The notes: a model not told the origin generated them from the sequence alone. Counted from the first letter of the stretch, positions 8,098 to 14,890 are shown. The stretch is DNA of 43,029 nt from JAIOTH01 sp964639335 (GCA_964639335.1 CAZXCJ010000004.1:1-43029); one strand, 5' to 3'. Numbers and translations are program-made.

Positions 8098-9960
8098 TTA
8101 TTCTTCAATTTTCTTTTTACCAATTAATTTCTCAAATTCTTTTTTTTCAATCGTCTCTTTTTTTAGAAGCTCTTGAGCAATCTTATCTAATTTGGTTTTA
8201 TTTTGTTCTAGAACTTCTCTAGCCCTAGCATGACAAAAATTAATCAAGGATTTTATTTCTAAATCTATTTCTTCTGACATTTTTTCACTATAATCTTTTT
8301 TATCATGAATTTCTTTTCCTAAAAATATTAAACTCTCGCTTTTCCCAAAAGTTCTATACCCCAATTTTTCATTCATGCCAAATTTAGTAATCATCTTTTT
8401 TGCTAAATCCGTAACTTTATTCAAATCTGAACTAGCCCCATTTGTTATTTCACCAAATATTAATTTCTCAGCCACTAAACCGCCCAACATCATAGCAATA
8501 TCATCAATAAATTCTGAACGACTATTTAAATGCTTGTCTTCTTCTGGAATATTCATAGTGTAGCCGGCGGCCATACCTCGAGAAATAATAGAAACTTTAT
8601 GAATAGGATCACAATGCGAAAGCAAATGACCAACTAAGGCATGGCCCGCCTCATGATAAGCAGTAATCTTTTTTTCTTTTTCAGAAAGAATATGGCTTTT
8701 CCTTTCTGGCCCTAATATTACCTTTTCAATACTGTCTAAAATATCAAGCTGGGTTATTTTTTTTCTATTATTTCTAGCCGATAAAATAGCTGCCTCATTT
8801 AAAACATTTTTTAAATCTGCTCCTGTAAAACCCGGAGTTCTCTGAGCAATTAATTTTAAATTCACATCCTTTTCCATGGGCTTGTTATTGGCATGAATTT
8901 TTAATATAGCTTTACGGTCTTTAATATCTGGTTTATCTATAACTATTCTGCGATCAAAACGACCTGGCCTTAAAAGAGCCGGGTCTAAAACATCGGGCCT
9001 ATTAGTAGCGGCTATGACAATTACATTAGTTTGGTTATCAAAACCATCCATTTCTACTAATATTTGATTTAGGGTTTGCTCTCTCTCGTCGTGTGAACCG
9101 CCCAAACCAGAACCTCTTTGGCGACCCACAGCATCAATCTCATCAATAAAAACAATACAAGGAGCGCTTTTCTTGGCCTTTTTAAATAAATCTCGCACTC
9201 GAGATGCCCCCACACCCACGAACATTTCTACAAATTCAGAGCCAGATATATGAAAAAATGGCACTTCAGCTTCTCCGGATACTGCTCTAGCCAACAAGGT
9301 CTTACCAGTGCCCGGAGCACCTAAAAGCAAGGCTCCCTTAGGAATTTCTGCTCCTAATTTAGTAAATTTTTGTGGGTCCTTTAAAAAATCCACTATCTCA
9401 TATAATTCTTCTTTAGCTTCTTTAGCGCCAGCTACGTCTTTAAAAGTGTTTTTTTTCTTTTGATCTGCTTGACGGGCTCCGGATTGTCCAAAACTTAGGG
9501 CCTTAGAATTAGCTCCCTGAACTTTTTTAAACATAAACCAAATAAGAGCCCCTATTAAAAAAAATGGAAATAAAAATGGCAACATGGTAATTAACCAATA
9601 GCCCAATCCAGATTCATCTTTAATTTCTATATTGATTTTTTCTAAAACTTCCGGCTGAACACCCAAATTCACCAAAGTTTGAATTAAGGATTCTTCTTTT
9701 TCCTTCTGGCCTTTCCTAATTTCTCCATCATTCATTTCTACTGTCAGCTTATTGCCAGCAATTTCAACTTTTGCAATTTCTCCAGCTTTAATTTGATTAC
9801 TTAATTGTATTAAAGTAATATTTTCTGGCTTATTAGTTAAATCCGATTCAAAAAAACTAAACAATGCGCCCAAGGCAACAATTACCACAAAAAATATTAA
9901 AAAACTTTTTAAACCTTTGTTTAAACCTTTATTTAAACTTTTATTTAAACCTTTATTCAT
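8098..9960 (-). CDS. ftsH: ATP-dependent zinc metalloprotease FtsH
   Basis: The 620-residue protein has the full FtsH order. TM1 is at 21-38, a short extracytoplasmic domain follows, and TM2 is at about 122-142. The AAA+ module carries Walker A GAPGTGKT (204-211), Walker B IVFIDEIDA (259-267) and the SRH with RPGRFDRR. The zinc protease motif HEAGH is at 426-430. It degrades misfolded membrane and short-lived cytosolic proteins at the inner membrane. The first 17 residues are an unusual tandem repeat of the NKGL/NKSL type, encoded by a 12-base DNA repeat. A later start would fall inside TM1, so this start is kept. The gene has its own downstream terminator. Confidence 0.97.
   Translation of the reverse strand: MNKGLNKSLNKGLNKGLKSFLIFFVVIVALGALFSFFESDLTNKPENITLIQLSNQIKAGEIAKVEIAGNKLTVEMNDGEIRKGQKEKEESLIQTLVNLGVQPEVLEKINIEIKDESGLGYWLITMLPFLFPFFLIGALIWFMFKKVQGANSKALSFGQSGARQADQKKKNTFKDVAGAKEAKEELYEIVDFLKDPQKFTKLGAEIPKGALLLGAPGTGKTLLARAVSGEAEVPFFHISGSEFVEMFVGVGASRVRDLFKKAKKSAPCIVFIDEIDAVGRQRGSGLGGSHDEREQTLNQILVEMDGFDNQTNVIVIAATNRPDVLDPALLRPGRFDRRIVIDKPDIKDRKAILKIHANNKPMEKDVNLKLIAQRTPGFTGADLKNVLNEAAILSARNNRKKITQLDILDSIEKVILGPERKSHILSEKEKKITAYHEAGHALVGHLLSHCDPIHKVSIISRGMAAGYTMNIPEEDKHLNSRSEFIDDIAMMLGGLVAEKLIFGEITNGASSDLNKVTDLAKKMITKFGMNEKLGYRTFGKSESLIFLGKEIHDKKDYSEKMSEEIDLEIKSLINFCHARAREVLEQNKTKLDKIAQELLKKETIEKKEFEKLIGKKKIEE
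9912..9960 (-). repeat. 12-base tandem repeat encoding the FtsH N-terminus
   Basis: About four copies of a 12-base unit (plus-strand form TTTAAACCTTTA) encode NKGL-NKSL-NKGL-NKGL directly after the start Met. Copy number could change by slippage without shifting the frame. Confidence 0.75.
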
Positions 9961-10049
9961 AATACTGATAAAATATACTAATTTACTAATCTTATATTAA
10001 TAATACTAATTATATTAATGAAATACAAATAGATTAAATTATTAAACTC

Positions 10050-11420
10050 TTATTTGCTTTCTTTTTGTTTTTTTGCTTTCTTGTTTTGCTTAACTTTGAA
10101 TTTTTTTTCTGCTTGTTTTCTTGTCTTTTTCTCTTTAACTTTCTGAACTTCTACTTTTTTGCTTTCTTGTTTTTTGTCCTTGGATTTCTCAGTTTCTTTG
10201 TCCTTAAATTCTTCTGTTATCTGTTTTTCAATTTCTTTATCCTCTGATTTTTTAACCTTAACTTTTTTAACTTCCTTATTCTTTGCTTCCTTAGTTTCTT
10301 TGCTCTTAGATTCCTTGGTTTTTTTAGAACTCTTCAAAGAAAGCCCTAAACGATGTTCTCGAGCATCCAAATTTATAATTACAAATTCATATTCTTCTCC
10401 AATATTAACTACATCTTCCGGACTATTAATTATACTGGAACTAAGCTCTGAAATATGGGCTAAACCATGAATATCTCTATCCAATTCTACAAAAGCCCCA
10501 AAAGGATTTATTTTTAAAACTTTTCCTTTAACTTTTGCACCGACCTTGTATCTTTTTTCAATATCTTTCCAGGGATCTGCCATTAATCTTTTTATGCTTA
10601 AAGAGATTCTTCCTCCATCAACAGAAATAATTTCCGCCTTAACCTTGTCTCCAACTTTTACTACATCATTCGGATCATCTATTCTTTGCCAGGCCAATTC
10701 AGAAATATGCACCAAGCCCTCTAAATTATCGCCAAATTCTACAAAAGCTCCAAAATTTGCTACCCCAGTAATTCTTCCTGATATAATTTTACCAACTTTA
10801 TATTCTTCTAAAGTTTTCTTTTGGTCTTCGGCCCAAGCGGCCTTTTGGGAAACAATTAATTTTGATTCTTTTTCATCAACATCAATCACAACTACTTTAA
10901 AATCCTGATTAATAAAGCCTTTTAAATGCCCTAAAATTTTACTTTTATCACCACCTTCAACTCGCGGATAATACTTAGTAGTTAATTGAGAAACAGGCAA
11001 AAAACCCATCACATTGCCAACTTTTACCATTAATCCGCCCTTATTAGCATCTGTAACTTTAACATCTACTACTTCTTCTTCTTTCATTAATTTTTCTAAA
11101 TTTTCCCAGGCCTGTTGATGGCCAGCATATCTAAATGATAACTCCATCATTCCTTTTTCATTATCCAATTCTATAACAGTAGCTACGGCTTTATCGCCAA
11201 TTTTAAAATTTCCACTAGTTTCAGATTCATCGTGAATTTCTTTTCCCCTTACTAACCCCGAAGCAATTCCCTTATAATCTAAGACAACTTCGTTTTTTCC
11301 AATAGAAATTACCTGGCACTCAACTAAATCACCAACCTGTGGCAATTTAATTTCATCATGCGTTTCTAAAATTTTGCCAAAAGCAGTTTTCTTTTTATCT
11401 TTGGTGTCTTCAGTACTCAT
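10050..11420 (-). CDS. rpsA: Small ribosomal subunit protein S1, four S1 domains
   Basis: The 456-residue protein contains four S1 RNA-binding domains, at about 24-95, 108-190, 205-277 and 292-362. Hallmarks repeat: GDLVECQVISIGKNEVVLDY, VANFGAFVEF..LEGLVHISEL and INPFGAFVELDRDIHGLAHISEL. S1 binds mRNA on the 30S subunit and helps start translation on mRNAs with weak or no Shine-Dalgarno sequence, which fits the many SD-less starts around it. Enterobacterial S1 has six domains. The last 90 residues are a low-complexity Lys/Glu tail (KESKSKETKEAKNKE and similar), probably disordered. The leader at 11421-11530 contains a 31-bp palindrome and a hairpin. Function in the initiation complex is inferred from the family. 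Confidence 0.92.
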   Translation of the reverse strand: MSTEDTKDKKKTAFGKILETHDEIKLPQVGDLVECQVISIGKNEVVLDYKGIASGLVRGKEIHDESETSGNFKIGDKAVATVIELDNEKGMMELSFRYAGHQQAWENLEKLMKEEEVVDVKVTDANKGGLMVKVGNVMGFLPVSQLTTKYYPRVEGGDKSKILGHLKGFINQDFKVVVIDVDEKESKLIVSQKAAWAEDQKKTLEEYKVGKIISGRITGVANFGAFVEFGDNLEGLVHISELAWQRIDDPNDVVKVGDKVKAEIISVDGGRISLSIKRLMADPWKDIEKRYKVGAKVKGKVLKINPFGAFVELDRDIHGLAHISELSSSIINSPEDVVNIGEEYEFVIINLDAREHRLGLSLKSSKKTKESKSKETKEAKNKEVKKVKVKKSEDKEIEKQITEEFKDKETEKSKDKKQESKKVEVQKVKEKKTRKQAEKKFKVKQNKKAKKQKESK

Positions 11421-11434
11421 ATATTTACTTTGTA

Positions 11435-11460
11435 TCCGCTTACGCTAAGGCTACAGCGGA
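11435..11460. repeat. GC-type hairpin element in the rpsA leader
   Basis: TCCGCT and AGCGGA flank the core TACGCTAAGGCTAC. Nearly the same core (TTCGCTAAAGCTAC) sits in the hairpin inserted in the tRNA remnant at 19006-19035, so these belong to one dispersed family. Confidence 0.6.
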
Positions 11461-11491
11461 TTATTTTTTTGATTACTAATCAAAAAAATAA
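11461..11491. repeat. Perfect 31-bp palindrome upstream of rpsA
   Basis: Arms of 15 bases (TTATTTTTTTGATTA and its complement) meet at a single base, C11476. On the minus strand it follows an AGACC/GGTCT stem (about 11499-11534) and T-runs, so it could be a terminator or attenuator before rpsA, or an operator. The remaining 11535-11801 spacer holds a degenerate GC hairpin at 11535-11567, a hairpin around AAGC at about 11737-11756, and no ORF. Confidence 0.55.
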
Positions 11492-11801
11492 AAAACAGAC
11501 CTTTAATTATTAATTTTTTGCATTGACCGGTCTTCCTGCCCTCCGTAGCTAACTAGCGAAGGATGGGTGCCAATCCAAGTTTCTATATATTAGTATATAA
11601 TTTAAAAAAAAGCAAGGCCCGTTATAACCTAACCCCTCGGCTATGCTCGGAGTCTACAACAATTTAACAGTTTAACCATTCAACAATTTAATTCTAATTT
11701 ACAAAAAAATGGAATGAGGGTAAAATAAAGCCATAATCATAAAAGCTTATGATTTACAATTTTATACAAACAAACCCCTTATTTTAGCCACTTAATTGAC
11801 T

Positions 11802-11830
11802 AGTTCGTATATAAGGAGTTAAATGAAATA
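11802..11830 (+). repeat. Gene-array end sequence, upstream boundary site
   Basis: AGTTCGTATATAAGGAGTTA at 11802-11821 is repeated exactly at 14862-14881. It is followed by AATGAAATA. GTTAAAT at 11819-11825 fits the integron core-site consensus GTTRRRY. This is the first recognisable end sequence of the bracketed gene array. Confidence 0.55.
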
Positions 11831-11846
11831 GCTCCAAGTTTTCGCT

Positions 11847-11878
11847 ACATCATCTAACAAGTTGTATCTGGTTCTGAT
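11847..11878 (+). repeat. Array half-site before unit 1 (TAAC type)
   Basis: The CATCA-x2-TAACA...GTATCTGGTTC pattern is shared in the same orientation with 13499-13525 and 14840-14866. TCTAAC (11853-11858) and GTTGTATCTG (11861-11870) are the exact reverse complements of GTTAGA (12470-12475) and CAGATACAAC (12456-12465) on the far side of the gene. Confidence 0.6.
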
Positions 11879-11903
11879 TAGGAAAAATTTCTTAAAAAAT
11901 ATC
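11876..11903. repeat. Left arm of a perfect 28-bp inverted repeat around unit 1
   Basis: Positions 11876-11903 are the exact reverse complement of 12375-12402. The left arm ends 3 bases before the ATG at 11907 and the right arm begins 3 bases after the stop codon. The gene is therefore enclosed by its own long inverted repeat. Confidence 0.9.
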
Positions 11904-11906
11904 TCT

Positions 11907-12371
11907 ATGAATCAAATAAACATAATTGATCTTGCTGCCGATATTGTAAAAAAATCGTGCGAACTAAAAAATAAGTTTACAGATGAAATCAGCGCCCCAG
12001 TAAACTACGCGTGTGTTTTCTCACAAAATGATAAGGAGTTTGCTGAACTTAAAAAACTAACTGGTGAAATCGGCAAAGTTATCGAAGAAACACCATCTGG
12101 CCCACTCTATCACGTTAATCCGATTAAAACGGTTTCCGGTCAGCTCAAGTTGTTAAAAATTAGACGTCCTGATACAACTAAACCGGAACGTGGGGATGCT
12201 GATTTCACGGTTAGTAATTACCACGATTTTAAGGATAAATACCTATCGCAAAATAAATTTAAATTGATACCACGCCCAAACTTCGAAATGATTGAACTCA
12301 TGGATTCTGATTTCAATGTCCGCACTTATTTTTCTTATCCACCCCTAGATGAACAGCTTAGTATCAGCTAA
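11907..12371 (+). CDS. Array unit 1: unknown 154-residue protein
   Basis: The ATG at 11907 gives 154 residues beginning MNQINIIDLAADIVKK. An upstream TTG start at 11862 would place the repeat arm inside the coding region and is not preferred. The protein is soluble, with an N-terminal helix (residues 5-22) and a middle part with SQNDKEFAELKKLTGEIG. It has a conserved-looking block RRPDTTKPERGDADFTVSNY near residue 105 and an acidic C-terminus. I do not recognise a family; it has the look of a small domain found in mobile gene cassettes. No SD is seen. It is read on the plus strand like all genes of the array, opposite to the neighbouring rpsA. Confidence 0.6.
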   Translation: MNQINIIDLAADIVKKSCELKNKFTDEISAPVNYACVFSQNDKEFAELKKLTGEIGKVIEETPSGPLYHVNPIKTVSGQLKLLKIRRPDTTKPERGDADFTVSNYHDFKDKYLSQNKFKLIPRPNFEMIELMDSDFNVRTYFSYPPLDEQLSIS

Positions 12372-12374
12372 ACC

Positions 12375-12476
12375 GATATTTTTTAAGAAATTTTTCCTAA
12401 TCTCCACCCAAATTTTCAAAATAAATATTAATATAATAATGAATTTTAAAAACTTCAGATACAACAAACGTTAGAC
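12375..12476 (+). repeat. Array junction after unit 1: attC-like site
   Basis: It begins with the right arm of the 28-bp inverted repeat (12375-12402), which ends in CCTAATC. CTCCACCCAAAT follows, and the site closes with TTCAGATAC...AAACGTTAGAC. GTTAGAC (12470-12476) fits the GTTRRRY core-site consensus. The inner words CTCC..ACCCAAAT and TTCAGATAC recur at 13811-13827 and 13915-13923, the junction after unit 3. I read the two as the same kind of site. Confidence 0.5.
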
Positions 12477-12543
12477 GAAATAATTAAAAGTTTTTAAATT
12501 TCCTTTGGAAATTTATATAGGGGGGCATTTAACATAAGAATTT
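12470..12543. repeat. Left inverted-repeat bracket of unit 2
   Basis: 12470-12495 (GTTAGACGAAATAATT...) pairs imperfectly with 13484-13509, and 12521-12543 (starting GGGGGCATTTAA) pairs 20/23 with 13438-13460. A small perfect hairpin AAATTTCC-TTT-GGAAATTT lies between them at 12496-12514. Confidence 0.75.
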
Positions 12544-12550
12544 AAATATA

Positions 12551-13438
12551 ATGTTGAATTGGAACAAAATAACAAACATACTTAGTTTTACTGGTGTTGA
12601 AGACAAATCTGTCTGGCAAGATTTATTTTTTAGCATTCTAGCAATTCCACTGGCTTTAATAATCTTAAACAAGATAATAATTTGGTGGAGCAAAAATAGA
12701 CCAACCAACTTACTATTTAAAGAATTTATTAAAAATAAGAAAAAAATATTTATTTTTCATTCTCAAATGTCGGGAGCAGATGATAACTGGAATTTTAATC
12801 CTAATCAAAAATATATAACCAAATTTCCAAAACCCCTACCAACCAATCAATCAAATCTTGGAATCCAAAAAAAACTTAATATCGACCCAATAATATCCCA
12901 AGCTGAGACAGAGTGTCTATCTGATGTTTACAATATATTAGGAGAAGTAAAAAAAGTTAAAAATATTTTTCTTGCAGATTTAATAAACGATTGGAATGTA
13001 TGGTCCAGTCCAATTTTTACTATAGGTTTTAACCCAAAAACAGATAAACTTATTAAGAAATGTGAACCTATACACTTTGAATTAAATCACAACGAATTAA
13101 AAATCAAGAATACTGACTATAAATATAGCTCTATCTTACCAAATGATGTGGGTGTAATTCAGAAAACTTTTATAAAAGATTCTGGCAGTCCTATTTTTAT
13201 CTTAGCAGGCTTGGGCACTCTAGGCACAAGTTCTGCCGGTTATGTGTTTAAAAAACATTTTGTAAAACTAGGTAAACTGTTTGGAAATAAATCATTTTGT
13301 GTATTTTTAAAAGTAAATACGGACGAAGGTAAAACATCAGCTATTGTTGATAAAATATACCCAAGCCCTAATTGGTTTAGAAAAATTTTATTCCCTGTGA
13401 CATATTATAAGTATAAAAAGAAAAATATATTTGGATAA
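12551..13438 (+). CDS. Array unit 2: unknown protein with one N-terminal membrane helix
   Basis: The 295-residue protein has one membrane helix at about residues 21-43 (DLFFSILAIPLALIILNKII) and a large soluble part. Visible features are FIFHSQMSGADDNW near residue 75 and FILAGLGTLGTSSAGYVFKKH at about 218-238, where a glycine-rich turn is followed by a helix. That last region recalls a nucleotide-binding or Rossmann-type segment, but no known motif is complete. I do not recognise the family. The gene is very AT-rich and Asn/Lys-rich. It is enclosed by inverted repeats on both sides and read in the same direction as the other units. A membrane-anchored sensor or defence-type protein is possible but unsupported. 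Confidence 0.6.
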   Translation: MLNWNKITNILSFTGVEDKSVWQDLFFSILAIPLALIILNKIIIWWSKNRPTNLLFKEFIKNKKKIFIFHSQMSGADDNWNFNPNQKYITKFPKPLPTNQSNLGIQKKLNIDPIISQAETECLSDVYNILGEVKKVKNIFLADLINDWNVWSSPIFTIGFNPKTDKLIKKCEPIHFELNHNELKIKNTDYKYSSILPNDVGVIQKTFIKDSGSPIFILAGLGTLGTSSAGYVFKKHFVKLGKLFGNKSFCVFLKVNTDEGKTSAIVDKIYPSPNWFRKILFPVTYYKYKKKNIFG

Positions 13439-13509
13439 AATTCTTAAATTAAACGCCCCCTTGTTTGTTTTGCTTCTCAAAACAAAAACTTTAAATTACA
13501 TCACATAAC
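13438..13509. repeat. Right inverted-repeat bracket of unit 2
   Basis: 13438-13460, beginning at the last base of the stop codon and ending in CCCCC, pairs with 12521-12543. 13484-13509, ending in CACATAAC, pairs with 12470-12495. Between them, TTTGTTTTG-CTTCT-CAAAACAAA (13464-13486) is a perfect 9-bp hairpin. Confidence 0.75.
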
Positions 13510-13525
13510 AGCGTGCATCAGGTTC
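13499..13525 (+). repeat. Array half-site before unit 3 (TAAC type)
   Basis: CATCACATAACAGCGTG followed by CATCAGGTTCG matches the sites at 11847 and 14840. CACATAAC (13502-13509) is the perfect reverse complement of GTTATGTG (13932-13939) beyond the gene. Confidence 0.6.
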
Positions 13526-13533
13526 GTGAGCTA

Positions 13534-13550
13534 AATTAAATTATTCCTTT
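13534..13550. repeat. Left arm of a perfect 17-bp inverted repeat around unit 3
   Basis: AATTAAATTATTCCTTT is the exact reverse complement of 13788-13804. The left arm ends 7 bases before the ATG and the right arm includes the stop codon. A second short pair, GTGAG (13526-13530) and CTCAC (13816-13820), lies outside it. Confidence 0.8.
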
Positions 13551-13557
13551 CAAAACT

Positions 13558-13797
13558 ATGAACAAAAATATCATCAAAAAATTAGATGGAGCAAATATGG
13601 ATATTGACTTAGCCACTGATAAGAAAGATATATTATGGAAACAAGATAAATGTCCTTGGAATGAAGCTGAGAATTCTAATAAACATAAATGTGCTATTAA
13701 AAATATTTCTATATGTAAATATTTTTGTGGCATAGAATATTTAGATAATGTACTTTGTTGTTATCCTAATGAAAACTTAAGCAAAGAAAAGGAATAA
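13558..13797 (+). CDS. Array unit 3: small Cys-rich unknown protein
   Basis: The 79-residue protein has seven cysteines arranged in CPWNEAE..NKHKCAIKN..SICKYFCGIEYLDNVLCCYP. The pattern C-x12-C-x7-C-x3-C-x10-CC, with a nearby His, suggests a small zinc or iron-sulfur binding fold, or a disulfide-stabilised protein. There is no signal peptide or membrane helix. From memory, similar short proteins with a CPWNEAE motif occur in Patescibacteria, but I can give no function. It is bracketed by a perfect 17-bp inverted repeat and followed directly by the best attC-like site of the array. It has no SD. Confidence 0.65.
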   Translation: MNKNIIKKLDGANMDIDLATDKKDILWKQDKCPWNEAENSNKHKCAIKNISICKYFCGIEYLDNVLCCYPNENLSKEKE

Positions 13798-13804
13798 TTT
13801 AATT

Positions 13805-13939
13805 CATAACGCTCCCTCACCCAAATCTCGATTAACACTATAATTCTAAAATACAATTTCCCCTTTAATAAAAGAATTGCTAATATAAAGCTAGAATAAA
13901 TAAAAAATCGGGATTTCAGATACGCCGAAACGTTATGTG
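13805..13939 (+). repeat. Array junction after unit 3: best attC-like hairpin site
   Basis: CATAACG (13805-13811) and CGTTATG (13931-13937) are perfect complements at the two ends. Inside, AAATCTCGATT (about 13824-13834) pairs with AATCGGGATTT (about 13907-13917) with one mismatch. This matches the integron attC plan: outer R''/R' boxes, inner L''/L' arms, an AT-rich variable centre, and a position immediately after the ORF. The R' box GTTATGT deviates from GTTRRRY at one base. Confidence 0.55.
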
Positions 13940-14001
13940 AAATATTATTTTTTTAAATTTTTTCTTTATACTTTTATATAGAAGAGTCCTCTTTAATTTT
14001 T
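13932..14001. repeat. Left inverted-repeat bracket of unit 4
   Basis: GTTATGTGAAATATT... (13932 on) aligns with the reverse complement of the stretch ending at 14850. The inner part AAGAGTCCTCTTTAATTTTT (13982-14001) pairs 19/20 with 14780-14799. Confidence 0.75.
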
Positions 14002-14032
14002 AATCTACATCTAATGACTAACTAACAAACAT

Positions 14033-14776
14033 ATGGAACAACCAAACGAACAACCTACTAAGTTTATCCAAAACTCAAAAAATATTTGGGTAATCGTAGT
14101 TTCTATTGTCGTTACTGCTTTAGTAGTCGGTGGTGTAGTTTATGCTTGGCAACGGTCGAACCTGAAAAACACGGAACAAAGTTTGCAGGAACAAATTTCG
14201 GCGTTGCAAAGTCAGATTAGTCAGCTTCAGCAAGTGCAATCTGGTCAAAATCAACAAGCCAATCAACAAGTCGTAGAGCAAGACAACCAACCACAGCAAC
14301 CGACTCCTACTCCAACGCAACAATCATATGAATTTACATTCACAAATAAAAATAATTTTCCGATTACTCAAAAAGAATTTAGCGTGCTACAACATTTCAG
14401 CGCAAAAGACTTAGAAAGCAAAAGTCAAGAATGTGGCACTAACAAAAATAGGACTTATTTTAGCAACCTTTTGTCTAAGTTTTCTTCAAGCGACAAAGGG
14501 TATGCTTATGAAATTAGTTATACTGGGCAAACACAAGACTCTGGAATTTGGAAAATAACAGTAGTACCCAACAAGATGGGATATAAAAACCTAAATGAAT
14601 TCAAAAATGATTTTGATCTATGCTACGCCGGCGGTGATGAATATCCTAATTTAATATCGGAAAATTATTTATTATTTGTTTCAAGTTGCGGAACTGGTTT
14701 TGATGATGGATCTGGGTTGCCACACGGTTGTGATGTGATTCGTGAATTAATTGAACCAACAATTATATTGAAATAG
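14033..14776 (+). CDS. Array unit 4: membrane-anchored protein with coiled coil and Gln/Pro linker
   Basis: The 247-residue protein has a short N-terminal tail, one membrane helix at about residues 19-40 (IWVIVVSIVVTALVVGGVVY) and a coiled coil at about 44-68 (SLQEQISALQSQISQLQQVQ). A Gln/Pro/Thr-rich linker (about 70-98) leads to a C-terminal domain of about 150 residues, presumably outside the cell, with cysteines in SQECGTNKN, DLCYAGG, SSCGTG and PHGCDV. The C-terminal domain is not recognised. The layout is that of an anchored, surface-exposed or envelope protein. It is bracketed by imperfect inverted repeats of about 75 bp. No SD is visible, and the start is the ATG directly before the Glu/Pro-rich tail. 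Confidence 0.65.
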   Translation: MEQPNEQPTKFIQNSKNIWVIVVSIVVTALVVGGVVYAWQRSNLKNTEQSLQEQISALQSQISQLQQVQSGQNQQANQQVVEQDNQPQQPTPTPTQQSYEFTFTNKNNFPITQKEFSVLQHFSAKDLESKSQECGTNKNRTYFSNLLSKFSSSDKGYAYEISYTGQTQDSGIWKITVVPNKMGYKNLNEFKNDFDLCYAGGDEYPNLISENYLLFVSSCGTGFDDGSGLPHGCDVIRELIEPTIILK

Positions 14777-14779
14777 ACA

Positions 14780-14850
14780 AAAAATTAAAAAGGACTCTTA
14801 AATCACATAAAGGAAAGAAAAAAAATATAAAAAACAATACATCAGCTAAC
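14780..14850. repeat. Right inverted-repeat bracket of unit 4
   Basis: 14780-14799, starting 4 bases after the stop, pairs with 13982-14001. The A-rich stretch up to CTAAC (14846-14850) continues the pairing with the region starting at GTTA 13932. Confidence 0.75.
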
Positions 14851-14890
14851 AGCGTGTATCAAGTTCGTATATAAGGAGTTATATAAAATA
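14840..14890 (+). repeat. Compact array junction between unit 4 and the MazG gene
   Basis: CATCAGCTAACAGCGTG is the TAAC-type half-site, as at 13499 and 11847. It is followed closely by AGTTCGTATATAAGGAGTTA (14862-14881), identical to 11802-11821. TAAC (14847-14850) and GTTA (14878-14881) lie only 27 bases apart, so both halves of a junction are together here without a gene between them. Confidence 0.6.

Noticed and set aside
10065..10470. Plus-strand frames opposite the S1 tail
   Set aside because: Phe/Leu or Ser/Leu low-complexity shadows of the Lys/Glu-rich coding strand of rpsA.
11862..11906. TTG start for array unit 1
   Set aside because: It would place the repeat half-site and the 28-bp arm inside the protein; the ATG at 11907 just after the arm fits the bracketed layout better.
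11802..14890. CRISPR array
   Set aside because: Repeats are few, far apart, inverted in part, and separate genes rather than uniform spacers; no cas genes.
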